Source of the DNA: Alistipes sp.
GTDB lineage: Bacteria; Bacteroidota; Bacteroidia; Bacteroidales; Rikenellaceae
Length of the DNA: 64,000 nucleotides
Reading direction: 5' to 3'
Assembly: GCA_017937125.1 (NCBI GenBank)
Contig: JAGBEH010000008.1
Coordinates: 1 to 64,000 of the forward strand
Positions within the stretch are counted from its first letter, which is position 1. The number at the start of each line of letters is the position of its first letter. The translations under genes were made by a program, and so were the position numbers. The notes under the pieces were generated by a model that had not been told where the DNA came from, made no database searches, and was given only the letters and a program-made list of their open reading frames with translations. Positions 53,574 to 61,715 of this stretch are shown here, piece after piece.

Positions 53574-53974
53574 GAAAAAATTTCCGCTCGCGGAACAACA
53601 CCCGCGCGGAGTATCGCAAAAAAATGTTGAATTTATGAAATATAATGCTCCGCACCCAATATTCGGGCACACTGCGCCTGCCCGCGAAATATAGAGACAG
53701 TGCAGGAAAGGAAAGCGAGCGAGAGAATAGACGAAGAGGAAGAGGAAGAGGAAGAGGAACGGAGTAAAGGTCGGAAAGAAGACGGGAAAGTTGAACGGGG
53801 ACGGAAGGCCAAAGAAAAACGGCAAGGGTGGTAAAAGCGACTGCGGAACAGCCGCAAGAGCTATTCCTCAGCTTCAATCTGTCGGCAACCGTATAATCCT
53901 GCGAACTTAACGGATCCGCCGCGAATGGAAATCAGCCGCCTACATTGCCGTAAGTGGCTGATTGATGTTTACCT
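53574..53974. other. Intergenic region with a purine-rich tandem repeat
   Basis: A purine-rich run on the plus strand contains about four GAAGAG hexamers (53735-53760). A minus-strand ORF across it has pyrimidine-run composition (Leu-Pro and Ser strings) and no start signal, so I do not call a gene. Confidence 0.45.
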
Positions 53975-54291
53975 TTACAGATGATTTGCATCGGCTTCGG
54001 TATCGAATATGAAGCCGCCCTTGCCGAAAGACGAATAGTAGCCACCGAAATCTTTGACGCGCTTTTTCAGTTCAAGGAACTGTTCACGCGGCATCTGTTC
54101 GGTGAATTTCACGGCGTAGATGTCTGTGTTGTTCTTCTTGTGGAACCGTTTCTCGACAGTGTAGCCGCCTGCCGGTTGCTTAGTTTCGGGGACGGTCTCT
54201 TCTATTGAGGCTTCACGTTCCGATGCGGTCGGCTCCGTGCCGGTTTCCGCCTCCGCCGCTTTTATATCGTCGCCGAACGTCGTCGTATTTT
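53975..54291 (-). pseudogene. C-terminal fragment of a large polyvalent mobile-element protein
   Basis: An open frame of about 105 codons with no suitable start, ending at TAA 53977-53975. It encodes the end domain typical of Bacteroidetes polyvalent proteins: FHKKNNTDIYAVKFTEQM, then FLELKKRVKDFGGYYSSFGKGG and FIFDTEADA. A stop codon separates it from the next fragment upstream, so this is a leftover end, not a gene. Confidence 0.65.
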
Positions 54292-55216
54292 AACGCGAAG
54301 GCAGCGCGTCCAGCACCTCGACAGCTGGTCTCTTGAACTTTATCAACGGGTCTATGAAGCGCAAGTTCTCGTCGATATCGACAAGGACATTGTCGCCCTC
54401 GACATCCGTAACCGATACGTAGTCGTTGCCGTAGGTATAGTCGTCCTCCTTGCGCAGGCCGAGACGCTCGGCAAGGTACCTGCCTATCCGTTCGTGAGAT
54501 GGGCGCCGCACCGACTGCACGAAATCCTGCGACAGGACGATACGCACATCACCCAGATGCTCGCTTATGCCTTCGAGCGCATAAGCGGTATCGGGGAACA
54601 GTGCGTTGTGCACCAGATGTTCGTATATGGCATCTTCGGGTACATTGTTCTTTATCGGGGCTTTGGCATAGGGATTTTTGGACTTTACGACAACGCCGTC
54701 GGCCTTGTTCGTATATACCTCGCTTTCGCCGGTACGTCCGGATTGTTTTTCTCCGAACTTCGGCAAATCGTTTTCGGGTATGAACAACCCGTTTCGCTTG
54801 GCTGCGGCTACCAGCCTTTCGGATTCCGCTTCGCGTCTATCTCTCGTGCTACCATCTGGATGTTCCCCGTATGGAGCGGCCATTTGCGGCGCAAGCACTC
54901 GTATATCGCTTCGGTCCCCAGTTCGCGCCACGCCTCCGGCTGCGTCAGCAACCACTCCTCCGCCGTCATAGGCGGCGTCTTGAAGTCTTCTTACATTGTC
55001 TTGTGCCATAGCGTTTAACGGCCTTTCGGGTTCTATCTCTCGTGCTACCATCTGGATATTCCCCGTATGGAGCGGCCATTTGCGGCGCAAGCACTCGTAT
55101 ATCGCTTCGGTCTCCAGTTCGCGCCACGCCTCCGGCTGCGTCAGCAGCCACTCCTCCGCCGTCATAGGCGGTGTCTTGAAGTCTTTGACTATTATTTTCG
55201 TCAGGTCTTTTTCCAT
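54290..55216 (-). CDS. Polyvalent-protein-kinase-like domain protein with internal duplication
   Basis: A 308-aa product starting MEKDLTKIIVKDFKTPPM. Residues about 15-60 (EEWLLTQPEAWRELETEAIYE...) are repeated downstream, but the second copy is shifted by one base and gives nonsense (GGVVADAAGG...). The C-terminal 190 residues (FGEKQSGRTGESEVYT ... YEHLVHNALFPDTAYALEGI ... YGNDYVSVTDVEGDNVLVD) match the putative polyvalent protein kinase domain of Bacteroidetes mobile elements. The domain itself is uninterrupted; the whole protein is probably no longer normal. Confidence 0.55.
   Translation of the reverse strand: MEKDLTKIIVKDFKTPPMTAEEWLLTQPEAWRELETEAIYECLRRKWPLHTGNIQMVAREIEPERPLNAMAQDNVRRLQDAAYDGGGVVADAAGGVARTGDRSDIRVLAPQMAAPYGEHPDGSTRDRREAESERLVAAAKRNGLFIPENDLPKFGEKQSGRTGESEVYTNKADGVVVKSKNPYAKAPIKNNVPEDAIYEHLVHNALFPDTAYALEGISEHLGDVRIVLSQDFVQSVRRPSHERIGRYLAERLGLRKEDDYTYGNDYVSVTDVEGDNVLVDIDENLRFIDPLIKFKRPAVEVLDALPSR
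54836..54989 (+). repeat. 154-bp direct duplication, left copy
   Basis: Matches 55032-55185 with only a handful of differences. The copies are 196 bp apart, which is not a multiple of three, so the duplicated coding stretch is read in different frames. Confidence 0.9.
55032..55185 (+). repeat. 154-bp direct duplication, right copy
   Basis: Partner of the repeat at 54836-54989. This copy is read in frame near the N-terminus of the minus-strand protein starting at 55216. Confidence 0.9.
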
Positions 55217-57045
55217 CGTTATCGTTTTCGACAAAGTTATTATCTTTTCCGATCTCCTGCAACTCTTTGCGGCTACGCTCATACGCACGCTGCATCTGAT
55301 ACTCCGAGATATTATCGAGCGGCTCCGTTTCGTCGGAATGTTCCGATGCCCCCAACAGGTCGAGCACGGAGGCATATTTGTCGCGCGCGGCCTGCGCCTG
55401 CCGCAGTTGCTCCTCTATGCCTATAAGTTCGTTCGGGTCGGTCGCCTTGTCCGATTGTTTGCGCAAGCGTTGCCACCATCTCATCCGCAGCCTTACGAAC
55501 GTCTGCGGTCTTGTATCTTCGCAGGTATTTGGCGCGCTCTTTCTCCGACAGCGTAGCCCAGACATTATCGAGGAAATCGTTGAATTTTTCACCCAACAGC
55601 ATACGCAACCCGTGATGCCCTACGGCTTCGTGCAGTATGGTTACCTGTACATCCGCAACACTATTACAGTTCGGTAATATGATCGTTGTTTGTCCTGTAC
55701 GGATATTATAATAACCGTATGCCTTACGATACTTCGGCGGTACAGTCTCAATGTCCGTAACAATGTTCACATTTATGCCGAGACTGTCGGCCAAAGCATT
55801 TGCGGAATCGGTTAATATCCGTGTATCATCAGTAATCACAGGGTCGGGATTTTCATAATCGCCGAACCGATATGCGGGATTTGTCGATCGCATACGTTCG
55901 ACATCCGCTCCGTCCTTGAACGTTTCAAGAATCTCTATAACTGCGTTATCGACTTCGGGAATGCGGTTCTTGAGTGTCGCGACCGCTTCTTCGGCGGTTA
56001 TCTCTCCTGCCATATAGCGTTGGAACGCGTAGTTCTTGCGCTCGGATGCCAGTTCGCTTACGGCATATGCAAGGACTTCGCCGCCCTGTATCTCGGCGGG
56101 CAAGTCAGCATACCTCGAGAGCTTGCGCTGCCATACGGGATATTCCCGCGCAGCATCGTAAATTTTTCGGAGACTATCTACAGATCCACCTCGTCCTCGT
56201 CCCCGAAGTAATCGTGCGTTATTCGGTCCTTTATCGATTGCAACATTTCTGAGAATGTTATTTTCTTTTCTTCCTGTTCCATACAATCTGTCTACTATCG
56301 AATGTGTTCGTTCGTGTATTATTTCTTCGTTCAATTCATTGAATGACATCCCGTCCGAATTTGGGGCAGATACATCGAATGCAATGGTATTCGTTCCTCT
56401 GACTTGAAAGCCGTTCTGATGTCTCAAATCATCACGGAATGATAATATTTCATCTTTCCGATAAGCCGCTTCTTTGTCGTACTCCGCTTCGCTGACATTC
56501 GGATATGCCGCAAGAAATATCTTCTTTACCGCCTCGAAATCCCTCTCTCCGTTGTATACTATTATCCGGGCATTATCGGCAAAACCGTATTGTCGGGCGA
56601 TATCGTCATATAAATTCCGTACGACACCGACTTTTCTGTCCCGCCAGTCGTTCAACACCTCGTCAAAATTAGGAATATTTTCCTTGTTCTGCAACAGCTC
56701 GTCATACTCGACCGCCAAATCGTCTAACTCTTCGCGATGCTTGCGCATCGACGCTTCGAAATCCACGTCGCTCCGAACCATATTGAACCTTATGTCGTCA
56801 TCGTCCTCTTCTTCGTCAATTGCTGAAATGTTATCGGCAGTTTCGATGCTTGCGTCTATTTCGGCATATTTAGCCTCTTTTTCCGCCATCTCTTTTTTCA
56901 TAAGCTCCGAATACTTGCGATAATCTTCGCGGGCTTGCTCTAACTCGTTTTCATATTCGAAAGGCTTGCCATCACGTAATAGCAATTGTTTTAACTGCGA
57001 TTGAGTATATTCGATATTGCGCAACTTTACTTTTCTGCGCAGCAA
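55217..57045 (-). pseudogene. Frameshifted remnant of a large polyvalent protein with metalloprotease-like motifs
   Basis: One frame (57045 to about 55480) encodes some 520 sensible residues: a charged coiled-coil start, a first zinc-type motif EEIIHERTHSIVDRLYG near residue 245 and a second TILHEAVGHHGLRMLLG near 483. The frame then goes astray around 55470-55500, and its continuation (DKATDPNELIGIEEQLRQAQAARDKYA) is found in another frame until about 55220. The N-terminus is also missing, since real polyvalent proteins run to well over 1,000 residues. HEAVGHHGL is a hallmark of such proteins in Bacteroidetes conjugative elements and phages. Confidence 0.65.
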
Positions 57046-57188
57046 AAAGTATAAGCGACTGTTATATATACTGTTTTTTTTTATCGGTCCTTGTTACATC
57101 ATTTATTGCAGCGGCAACAGGAATTCACGATAAATGGTATGCTGCTCTGACTGCTCCGTTATTGTGCGCTGCTATAGCGACATTATCG

Positions 57189-58049
57189 ATGGAGCTGATT
57201 ATGCCGTACACGATTTCGGAAGCAACGCGCAAATTCTGCCCTCCGGATTATATTCATTCGGTCGGACTAAATGAATCGATGGTTCATTCTTTCAATACCC
57301 TCGAAACGTATGAACTTACAAACGATGTGTCTGAAAGTTTTCGAAACTTACTATATGGGATAACGCAAGACAAAACGAAAGCAGTCGAACTTTTCGAGTT
57401 TCTGAAAGAGTTCGTAGACAGGTTCGACAACGAAACAATTTCAATTACTCCGAATGCATATTTTTTCACATTCGCCCGTCAGGCGATATATGGGGAATTA
57501 GATAAAGAAACCGCCGAAAGATACCCGCTGTTCATCGATGGTGTAATAAATCATATGTATGGCATATTGTTATATAAATACCATCGAAATAACGCTCCCG
57601 CCGATATCGTCGAAGATAAAAACCTGAATGGGTTTCTCGACCGATTTACACATTCACAAGACACGGATGCCCGTATTTCGGAGTTGAAAAAATCGATATT
57701 ATTCTGTCCCAAGTCGCAAGTTCCATTCTTTTCGATGTTGTTGTCGTATTTTTATTATCTCAAAAAAGACGATATATCGAGCGTAATGTATGCCGCCGCA
57801 ATTATCGACATGATAGACAGCATAGAACCGTCAGATTTGATGACGGAACCATACAGGTTTCTGAAACGGCATCCGGAAATAGCCAAGCCTGCATATATAG
57901 CGGTTTGCGAAGAGACATTTTACCAGAATGTCTGCTATATGTCTCTTTTGGGCACATATACGGGAAACAATTTCTTTACCGTTATGCGTAATAAATCAGC
58001 CAAAGAGCGTAAAAAAGTATGGAATCGGTTATCGAACGAAAAGGAATAA
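57189..58049 (+). CDS. Hypothetical protein, N-terminus uncertain and possibly truncated
   Basis: From the ATG at 57189 the product is 286 aa and mostly helical (KAVELFEFLKEFVDRFDNE ... DDISSVMYAAAIIDMIDS). No family recognised. The same frame stays open upstream to beyond 57045 and encodes a hydrophobic stretch (SVLVTSFIAAATG ... AALTAPLLCAAIATL) that looks like two membrane helices, but no ATG is seen there before the frame meets the divergent fragment. Either the protein starts at 57189, or it lost its beginning in the rearrangement. Confidence 0.5.
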   Translation: MELIMPYTISEATRKFCPPDYIHSVGLNESMVHSFNTLETYELTNDVSESFRNLLYGITQDKTKAVELFEFLKEFVDRFDNETISITPNAYFFTFARQAIYGELDKETAERYPLFIDGVINHMYGILLYKYHRNNAPADIVEDKNLNGFLDRFTHSQDTDARISELKKSILFCPKSQVPFFSMLLSYFYYLKKDDISSVMYAAAIIDMIDSIEPSDLMTEPYRFLKRHPEIAKPAYIAVCEETFYQNVCYMSLLGTYTGNNFFTVMRNKSAKERKKVWNRLSNEKE

Positions 58050-58053
58050 TACT

Positions 58054-58350
58054 ATGACAGGCGACCAAGTCAGAAGGAAAATCAAGGAGAGGGGCGTAAC
58101 CTATATATCTGTCGCCCGTGCAATCGGCGAAAGCAGTCAAAATTTCTTAAGCCTCTTGCAATCGACCGACGTTCGTTCCGGTTTGATCGAACGCATAAGT
58201 ACCGCTCTCGGAGTACCGGTAGCATATTTTTATGACGAAACTTTCTCTTGCGACAGTACGATAAATGCATTGTGCGATTCTGCAATCAAACGAGAAAACG
58301 AGCTTCTCAAACAGTTGCTTGCAGAAAAAGATCGAGAATACAGCTGTTAA
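58054..58350 (+). CDS. Small HTH (XRE-like) DNA-binding protein
   Basis: A 98-aa protein. Residues 1-65 (VRRKIKERGVTYISVARAIG ... SQNFLSLLQSTDVRSGLIERISTALGVPVAYFYD) have the helix-turn-helix layout common in Bacteroidetes mobile elements. A short helical tail follows (KRENELLKQLLAEKDRE). It starts 4 bp after the preceding stop and precedes the integrase fragment. Confidence 0.75.
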   Translation: MTGDQVRRKIKERGVTYISVARAIGESSQNFLSLLQSTDVRSGLIERISTALGVPVAYFYDETFSCDSTINALCDSAIKRENELLKQLLAEKDREYSC

Positions 58351-58380
58351 ACGACCATATATCATTGATGCGAGGTAGCG

Positions 58381-59091
58381 ATGGCAAATAAATACAACAT
58401 ACTTTTCTTCCTTCAACCCGAAAAAGAGCGGGACGATCGTCATCTTCGATGCCGTGTACGTTGGGGGAAGAATATGGTGACATTGAATGTCGGGTATCGT
58501 GTCGAACACGATAAATGGAGCCGCTATACGCAACGGTGTATAAAATCCACGACTCACGGGAAGAGCAAGACGCAAGCGAATACCATCAACCGAGCCATAG
58601 ATCGTATGGATAGCGCAATCGCTGCATATTTCGAACGATGCGACCTCAACGATGCGGAGCCCACTGCCAACGGAATTAGGATAGCCGCAGGCAAAGAGGT
58701 GGCCGAAAAAGGATTTTTCGATGTATTCGATGAGTTTATAGGCACAGTAAGCATACAAAAATCGTGGTCTGTTGCCCTGCGGTCCAAAATGTTGTCGCTG
58801 CGCAAGCATCTGCATAATTTCAACCCCGCGATTACGTTCAAGGGGTTCGATGACGATTGCCTGTATGATTTCATATCGTATCTTCAGTCAGTCGATGCGG
58901 GACAAACAAGGTATGTAAACGCCAGGTGCGGCCTTAAGAATACGACTATCAGCCGTATGCTCGGTTTTCTGCGGTTCTTTTTACGCTGGGCGAATACCAA
59001 AGGTTATTATAACGGTAATCTTCATAATACATTTCATCCGCACTTGATTGAACTGAAATATTTTCAAAATTGTGCTTCTATGCTGTTTTAG
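58381..59091 (+). pseudogene. Tyrosine-type integrase, N-terminal fragment
   Basis: A 236-codon frame. It contains the arm-type DNA-binding region (LRCRVRWGKNMVTLNVGYRVEHDKW) and the SAM-like core-binding domain (FFDVFDEFIGTVSIQKSWSV ... TTISRMLGFLRFFLRWANTKGYYNGNL) of Bacteroidetes phage-type integrases. Full proteins have about 400 residues; here the frame ends soon after FHPHL, before any R...HxxR...Y catalytic motif. The last dozen residues look foreign. The break lies about 45 bp from the CRISPR array. Confidence 0.8.
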
Positions 59092-59134
59092 GCAATATAT
59101 TTATTAACGATTTCTACCGTTATATTATTATAAT

Positions 59135-60078
59135 CTTGTATTCTACATCAAACCACAACTATGCTGTGCTGCTCGATACGCCGTTCGCGGTTGTATTCTA
59201 TTTGAATTCTACATCAAACCACAACAAGATGATGTGTATGATGTCGCCGACAGATGTTGTATTCTATTTGAATTCTACATCAAACCACAACAGCAAATGG
59301 CACTCTACTACGGCAAAGACCGTTGTATTCTATTTGAATTCTACATCAAACCACAACTATAATCCCCTGTTGGGCAGATAAGTAGCCGTTGTATTCTATT
59401 TGAATTCTACATCAAACCACAACCTTGCGGCCTCGGCGATCTCGTCGAACTCTGTTGTATTCTATTTGAATTCTACATCAAACCACAACCAACGGTTGAT
59501 TACGTTCTTCAGGCCGATAGTTGTATTCTATTTGAATTCTACATCAAACCACAACCCTCAGTATCGTACCCCTCGCCGTAATGGGTTGTATTCTATTTGA
59601 ATTCTACATCAAACCACAACTCGGCTCCCCTGTTTTATAAGCATCCATAGTTGTATTCTATTTGAATTCTACATCAAACCACAACCCAAGACGAGCACGT
59701 CAATGTCGTATTGCCGTTGTATTCTATTTGAATTCTACATCAAACCACAACCGGCACAGCGTAATGCAACGCCCGTCCGCGTTGTATTCTATTTGAATTC
59801 TACATCAAACCACAACTTAGAGCCGATCATATTAACAGCGTTGAGAGTTGTATTCTATTTGAATTCTACATCAAACCACAACAGAACTACGACAAATTCA
59901 TTCCGAATCCTAGTTGTATTCTATTTGAATTCTACATCAAACCACAACAATAAATAGCATCATTTTGTCACCGCAAAGTTGTATTCTATTTGAATTCTAC
60001 ATCAAACCACAACAAACACCATAGCCTAAAGGCTCTTTCGTAGTTGTATTCTATTTGAATTCTACATCAAACCACAAC
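59135..60078 (-). CRISPR. Type II-C CRISPR array: 14 full repeats, 1 shortened, 14 spacers
   Basis: A 36-bp repeat (plus strand starts GTTGTATTCT and ends CAAACCACAAC) recurs at 59190, 59256, 59322, 59388, 59454, 59520, 59585, 59650, 59716, 59781, 59847, 59913, 59978 and 60043, with spacers of 29-30 nt. The leftmost repeat (59135-59159) has lost 11 bp between its two ATTCT words. A degenerate repeat marks the old, leader-distal end, so the array reads right to left, in the direction of the cas genes. In that direction the repeat starts GTTGTGGTTTGATG, the part that pairs with the candidate tracrRNA. Confidence 0.97.
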
Positions 60079-60089
60079 TCCGGGCGTTG

Positions 60090-60187
60090 AACCGATTGAT
60101 TTTTTGGATGTTTACGGCATTTTGATACCGCTTAAAACAACTCGCACATTCCGAGGAAGTGAGTTTGAATGCAGTTTTCGTATTTCA
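60090..60187 (-). ncRNA. Candidate tracrRNA
   Basis: On the minus strand the stretch from 60180 to 60157 (CGAAAACTGCATTCAAACTCAC) is an imperfect complement of the 5' half of the repeat: GTG, GTTTGA, TGTAG and TTC all pair, with two one-base bulges and an AA/AA internal loop, about 17 pairs. A hairpin follows (CACTTCC / GGAATGTG, or CTCG/CGAG), then a nexus-like CGGTATCAAAATGCCG stem-loop. A -7 promoter element sits just upstream. The 3' end is not clear, as there is no U-rich terminator before the array. Confidence 0.6.
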
Positions 60188-60192
60188 AAGAG

Positions 60193-60200
60193 CAAATATA
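60193..60200 (-). promoter_or_regulatory. -7 promoter element for the tracrRNA, possibly also for the array
   Basis: TATATTTG on the minus strand, the only such element between cas2 and the array. It would start RNA near 60186, right at the anti-repeat. No clear -33 box. Confidence 0.55.
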
Positions 60201-60476
60201 GTTAAAAAGTAACCATATACGATAATAGATCTATCTTTTGTTCAATAACCCGTTCTCGACCCTACTTATCGAATCCCCTGCGGCAGGCCACGTTTACAAT
60301 TCAGACTTCATAACAACTGCGACAGCAGGCAAGTTCAATGACTCGCGGATTTCCGAGCCGCCACGGCAGAAACAGCGCTTGCGCCGTAATATCTGCCTGA
60401 GGCAGAAACTTTCGGTGAAATCCGCAGAGCAGCATGGTTTGGAATAATGTCTGTACAAAATTGCATATAATTGCCG
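60201..60476. other. Non-coding region between candidate tracrRNA and cas2
   Basis: Contains a palindromic ATAGATCTAT near 60227 and several GC-rich hairpins (for example TCTGCC/GGCAGA near 60400). A second, weaker match to the anti-repeat (CATTATTCCAAACCATGC on the minus strand, about 60431-60448) is present. No gene supported. Confidence 0.4.
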
Positions 60477-60815
60477 TTAGAAAAATTCCAATTGTTGAGG
60501 TATCGTAGGCCGTTCCTGCTCGATTTTCCCCCAATAATTCAAAATCTCGCCGTACTGCTTGTCCGTTACGCTCAATATGCTCGTATATCCCGACGGCGGC
60601 ATAGATTTGCGTACACGATTTATGTGGACTTGCATATTCTCTTTCGATGCGCAATGTCTTACGTAAACCGAAAATTGCATCATCGAAAATCCATCCTTCT
60701 CCAATGCTTTGCGGAATTGCGCTGCGTGGCGCCGTTCCGCTTTCGTATTGGTCGGTAAATCGAAAAATACGAACAGCCACATAATTCTATAGGTATTTAG
60801 GCGTAATTCAGGCAT
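60477..60815 (-). CDS. cas2: CRISPR-associated endonuclease Cas2
   Basis: A 112-aa ferredoxin-fold protein. MWLFVFFDLPTNTKAERRHAAQFRKALEKDGF is the Cas2 start with the conserved Asp in FFDLP, and the middle YVRHCASKENMQVH fits type II Cas2. It pairs with Cas1 to insert new spacers. The gene lies 6 bp after cas1. Confidence 0.95.
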   Translation of the reverse strand: MPELRLNTYRIMWLFVFFDLPTNTKAERRHAAQFRKALEKDGFSMMQFSVYVRHCASKENMQVHINRVRKSMPPSGYTSILSVTDKQYGEILNYWGKIEQERPTIPQQLEFF

Positions 60816-60821
60816 CGCGTG

Positions 60822-61709
60822 TTATTCCAATAACGGGTAAGAGAGCTTTTTCGCCGTTCCGCCGAAGCATTTGGCCAACGAAGCCGAAGTGAAGGTCAGC
60901 CCAACATCGAGCGGCCGAATTACTTTTCCGAAATTCGTATCTGCAAACAAAATTCTGAGCAGTTCGCTTTTCGTCTCTTTCGTCAGCTGCGTTTTGCCGC
61001 TTGTATACAAACCATATACGATTTCGTCTACGTACGGGCGATAGGGCTCCATAATATCGTCGGCCAACGGAAAGGCGTTGTAACGATTGCGATGGAAAAT
61101 GCCGAATGCCGGAAGCAGTCCCGATCCCATCAGCGACCGTGCGACAGCTGCACGCAAAATAGTATAACCGTAATTCAGCAGACTGTTCGGTTCCGAACCC
61201 TCCCTCGAGCGGACGAACTCGCGGCCGAATAATTCCGACCAGTATATTTTTGCGGCTATGCCCTCCCTGTTGTCCGTGTCGCCGCTTTTGACGTTCATAT
61301 AATAGGGCTTGAGCCTGTCTCCGTCTTTGCCAGTTTTGCGTAACAGTGCAGCCTGATTGCGTATTTTAGCTTCGACGATCTGTTTCCACAACCCTTTTTT
61401 AAGAGGTTCGCTCGCTTCGATCTGATCACGATAACTTTCGCCTTGCGTCTTGTTGGAGTCCAAATTCATCAACATCGCATTCGGCATTCTGTTGTCACCG
61501 CAGAATATTACGGCTGCATTGTTGTCCGACAAGGCATTCAGCAGCGGCAGGGTGATCGATGTCTGCTGGTGTTCGAGAATAAGAAAGCCTATGTCCTCGA
61601 TCGGCACGGTTTTCTGCATATCGGGAGCCTCCTTCGTATTGATAACCATTTGGTTGTTACGAAGACTCAAACAAAAGGGCGTCGAGAAAAACAATGCTCT
61701 TTTCAACAT
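60822..61709 (-). CDS. cas1: CRISPR-associated integrase Cas1, type II
   Basis: A 295-aa protein of the type II Cas1 subfamily. Catalytic landmarks are visible: Glu in GSEPNSLLNYGYTILRAAVARSL near 175, His in LPAFGIFHRNRYNAFPLADDIMEPYRP near 205, and the following Asp/Glu. The N-terminal beta domain (EDIGFLILEHQQTSITLPLLNAL) is intact. It starts 6 bp after cas9 and ends 6 bp before cas2, so the three form one operon. No csn2 or cas4 follows, which defines subtype II-C. Confidence 0.95.
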   Translation of the reverse strand: MLKRALFFSTPFCLSLRNNQMVINTKEAPDMQKTVPIEDIGFLILEHQQTSITLPLLNALSDNNAAVIFCGDNRMPNAMLMNLDSNKTQGESYRDQIEASEPLKKGLWKQIVEAKIRNQAALLRKTGKDGDRLKPYYMNVKSGDTDNREGIAAKIYWSELFGREFVRSREGSEPNSLLNYGYTILRAAVARSLMGSGLLPAFGIFHRNRYNAFPLADDIMEPYRPYVDEIVYGLYTSGKTQLTKETKSELLRILFADTNFGKVIRPLDVGLTFTSASLAKCFGGTAKKLSYPLLE

Positions 61710-61715
61710 AATGCG

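Noticed and set aside
53563-53877. Minus-strand ORF of 104 codons rich in Leu, Pro and Ser
   Set aside because: It is produced by the purine-rich tandem repeat on the other strand and has no family or start context.
59070-59957. Plus-strand ORFs with a repeating Asn-Ser-Thr-Ser-Asn-His-Asn pattern
   Set aside because: They are simply the CRISPR repeats translated; spacers differ and no start signals exist.
59135-60078. Array read from the plus strand
   Set aside because: The half of the repeat that would remain on the crRNA would then not pair with the anti-repeat, and the degenerate repeat would be at the leader end.
60431-60448. Second possible tracrRNA anti-repeat (CAAACCA on the minus strand)
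   Set aside because: Only a short core pairs, no promoter lies nearby, and the match at 60157-60180 is much better.
60301-60780. Minus-strand ORF overlapping cas2
   Set aside because: It is out of frame with cas2, shows no family features and spans the non-coding leader.
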